Shown piece by piece: positions 61,498 through 64,000 of a stretch of 64,000 nt of DNA (position 1 is its first letter; each line of letters starts with the position of its first letter). Source of the DNA: Istiophorus platypterus (lineage: Eukaryota > Chordata > Actinopteri > Istiophoriformes > Istiophoridae); the NCBI GenBank assembly GCA_016859345.1, contig CM029131.1, forward strand, positions 5,354,320-5,418,319, in the 5' to 3' direction. Position numbers and translations under genes: made by a program. Below the pieces are notes generated by a model that did not search any database, was not told where the DNA came from, and worked only from the letters and a program-made list of their open reading frames with translations.

Positions 61498-62079
61498 TTG
61501 CTCTGTTTCCCCTCCACATGTCAAATAACATGACATTCAAACGCTCAACACGAACCACAATCTCCCCTTAGATTTTCTCCTGAATGATTGAAGTTGACAT
61601 TGACTTATGAGGCACATTACTCCTTTCTCTTTGGTACGAGTCACTCTTGAGACAGTGGAGGCATGAAAGGGAAGGAAGGAGTAATTTTATGGTAATGGAC
61701 TCTCTTGTGGGAAAAAAAAAAAAAATCGTGTTTATGGCGACCTCACCGTCGCTTGGGAGGGAACAACAGAAACACGACTCACAATAAAACCCCCAAAAAT
61801 CACAAAACACCGTTTCTTCAACCAATCCCTCTACTGATTTACCACTAAAAACACTAGTCTAAATTGACTTTAGGAGAAAGACAAACAAATGTGCTGAGTC
61901 TTTGGATATTTATTTTTGCTTGATTTTACTTATCATCTATAGAAAGATTCAGGGAAATATGAATTTTTATTTACTTTTTTTTGCTTTTGCATCAGCATAA
62001 TGTTGCAGGTATTATTCGGTGCCTTGTTTTTTTCAGTATTAAGTGGTTTAAAGGTTGATTTTTTTTATGAAAGTAATTT

Positions 62080-62330
62080 GCTTTTGTGCTGTGAGGTCTT
62101 TAGAAAGATCAGTACCACTTTCATGTCTATGTGCTAAATATTAACCTGGAGGTAGGAGGTCTTTCGCTTAGCTTGGCATAAAGACTAGAAACACGGGGAG
62201 ATGGCTAGCCTGGCTCCATCAAAAGGTTTTTTCATCACACACCTCCAAAGCTGACTCATTAACACTATGTTTCTCCCTTTGGATCATCTGCATAAAAATC
62301 TACATGTCAAAGTGTCCTTTCTGTATTTAT
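62080..62330 (+). repeat. Dispersed teleost repeat, family 4
   Basis: AGAAAGATCAGTACCACTTT, CATGTCTATGTGCTAAATAT, TTCGCTTAGCTTGGCATAAA, GACTAGAAACACGGGGAGAT, GGCTAGCCTGGCTCCATCAA and CCTCCAAAGCTGACTCATTA follow the order of a repeat that is very common in teleost genomes ('cttagcataaagactggaaacagggg ... agctagcctggctctgtc'). Non-coding; class unknown to me. Confidence 0.7.
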
Positions 62331-62341
62331 TTGGTCTACAG

Positions 62342-62744
62342 CAGTGCTTCCCAAACTAAGGCGACCCATTGCAAGGGGGCACACATGGCCAGTGGGGGAA
62401 AAATGCAAACACATGTAAAGCTGAGCGAATGTGACTCATGAAGGACCAATAACCCAAAAAAACCCCCCTCTGCTCCAATTCTAGCAAGGATATGCAGAAT
62501 CAGTGGAGCAAGATTTATCCAGACAGCAAAACAATATGTAAAGTACAAGATGGGTAGAATTTTGACAGAGAGGAAGAAGAAGAAACAAGAAAAACAAGCA
62601 ATGCTCATCAAGCAAACATGTTGGTCAAAATCTAACCATGATACAGAATATGTTGTTCTCAGGTTTACTATCAATATAGCGGGAGAGACCTGTGTTCTCT
62701 TGTCTAGAGGACAGAATTACTTAATTGTGGAAAAGGCAAATTAG
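62342..62744 (+). mobile_element. Possible hAT transposon 5' fragment
   Basis: CAGTGCTTCCCAAACT at 62342-62357 has the form of a hAT terminal repeat. About 200 bp later a 64-codon frame (62550-62744) begins MGRILTERKKKKQ and includes SNHDTEYVVLRFTINIAGET, which loosely resembles the N-terminus of ZBED/ZMYM-like hAT transposases (a Lys-rich start followed by a 'Y...FGFT' motif). The BED zinc-finger cysteines are not preserved, no right end was found, and the similarity is weak. It may be chance. Confidence 0.35.
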
Positions 62745-64000
62745 TGTAGACGGGGACGAGAATAATTTGATGTTATTAAAAATGACTATATTTCACTGAC
62801 AAATAAAGTAGATTTTTAAGTTTTTTGGAAATAATTGCAAGTCAGGAGTACAGAGCCAAATTGAAACTGTAAATTGTAATTCAAGTCTGTTTCAAGTACA
62901 TAAAATCATGTAATATTATTTATGTAATCTCGTCGCCATAGCAGACTGTGTAAAATCTATTTTTCTAGGCCATAGGCGTCTTCAGCTTGTTTGGACTCTC
63001 CATCGCGGCCATCAGGGAGACCACCGGGGGCTCGAAAAAATCCTGATTCCAGATACATCGAGAGACTGACGCACACAAACACACACACACACAAGCTTGG
63101 TTCCACTGCGAAGCAAGTTGCTCTGTCAGTGCACCTAGGGGATAGCTTTAGCCACCAGCCACTGGTCCCCAAATCCACTGACTGATCCAGTGCCCAGACT
63201 GTCAGGCCCTGCCCAGCCACTGCACAATCTTTCAACCTTCACTTGCTGCTGCAAAGCCTCCAGTACTTCACACTGTGTCTGTAAAACCAGCACAAGGGTG
63301 AAAAAAGAAGAAGGAAAGGAGGAGGATCATGCCGACAGAAACCCTTAATGTGGCTCGAGAGATCTAAGCCGAAGGTAGAATAAGTGACAAAGGCAGGATT
63401 TGATGCAATATCAAGCTGTTTAATCATCAAAGCATGAGGAAACTCTTTTTTTTTATTTTGGCACCTGAAGCATCTTGAGATTTGAAAAGAAAATTTGCCT
63501 TTGTGGTCGAAGTCTGGCTATTTCATTGAGAACTGAAGCACCAAAACATCGCTAATTGTTAGGAAATTTTTGACTTTGTTTCAGAAGGTTGGAGCCATTG
63601 GTTTCCTTTCCGATATCCGCCTGCTGGAGTTACACGTCAGGAAGTGTCAGTGGTGCTGACGGAGCTGAAAACCAGAGGATGTTTCTGTCACTTCATCTGA
63701 CTTCTGATTCAAGACATATAAAAGAGGTCGGCTAGCTGAATTGATTTGTTCATTCTGATATTCCCATTTGTACTTTTTGAATATACTGTAATTATCTTGA
63801 CTATTTAAATAGAGGGCAAATGGTTCCTCTAGTGACTTGATCATCCTTTATTGCCAGCCTAATTGGCTTTGCAAGCCTCGCCCCCTCTTTCCCTTGCTTG
63901 CTCTGCTCAAAGATTAAAATCCAGCAGTGATTATTCGATTTGAAGTGGAAGAAATTGCAGTCAAAATGACTAGCCCAAATTAAAAAACATATCGAAGCAT
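62745..64000. other. No gene seen
   Basis: AT-rich DNA to the window end. The CA array at 63071-63093 is listed separately. The frames at 62957-63235, 63239-63430 and 63647-63844 lack recognisable domains. Confidence 0.5.
63071..63093. repeat. (CA)n microsatellite
   Basis: About eleven CA units with one AA interruption. Confidence 0.94.

Larger units (their letters stand above)
57376..62079. other. No gene seen; contains the longest chance ORF
   Basis: The longest open frame of the window (142 codons, 58453-58881, minus strand) lies here but shows no domain, repeat or signal that I recognise, and no splice-site pattern suggests an exon. The frames at 59586-59894 (minus) and 59707-60250 (plus) are also unrecognised. 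A15 run at 57752-57766. A nested hairpin lies at 58317-58380. A motif-dense AT-rich block at 57880-58010 may be regulatory. Confidence 0.5.

Overview
This window looks like intergenic or deep intronic DNA from a ray-finned fish, most likely a teleost of the percomorph type. The evidence is indirect. The sequence is AT-rich, has many long (CA/GT)n microsatellites, carries relics of several different Tc1/mariner lineages and the 3' part of a CR1/L2/Rex1-type LINE, and holds several short repeat families that I recognise as widespread in teleost genomes. No host protein-coding exon, tRNA, rRNA, snRNA or known microRNA could be supported on either strand. The longest open frames (142, 135, 130 and 124 codons) have low-complexity or random-looking composition and match no family I know. 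The only convincing coding sequence is decayed transposon sequence.

Layout. 0-5 kb: a (GT)65 array at the very start, a purine-rich tract, one copy of a dispersed repeat (1470-1742), a (TA)43 array and an L2-like 3' tail (4380-4476). 5-19 kb: mostly unique AT-rich DNA with a second copy of the first repeat (12805-13025), two copies of another repeat (4830-4966 and 11060-11232), a 16-bp-stem hairpin (9209-9255), and CA/TG/GA microsatellites. 19-25 kb: a palindromic non-autonomous DNA transposon carrying a nested insertion (19570-20282), a small CpG-rich patch (21003-21190), and the broken 3' half of a LINE reverse transcriptase with its 3'UTR (23686-24641). 25-43 kb: unique DNA with motif clusters, a short element bounded by inverted CCTCCGCC-type ends (32975-33226), and a repeat copy at 38615-39060 that recurs in opposite orientation at 51290-51745. 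43-58 kb: a cluster of Tc1 remnants, namely an internally deleted element with both ends (43314-44429), two isolated terminal repeats (45190-45226, 54877-54915) and two decayed transposases (49102-49680, 56950-57375). 58-64 kb: a nested hairpin (58317-58380), another teleost repeat (62080-62330) and a possible hAT fragment beside it (62342-62744).

No gene system operates here. The window is best read as accumulated mobile-element debris and microsatellites around AT-rich single-copy DNA, some of which is dense in transcription-factor-like motifs and could be regulatory. I found no sign of a novel biological system. The most useful second looks are the hairpins and palindromes, the motif clusters that could be conserved non-coding elements, and the inactivating changes in the Tc1 relics. 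Repeat-family assignments come from recognising sequence and could not be confirmed by a database search.
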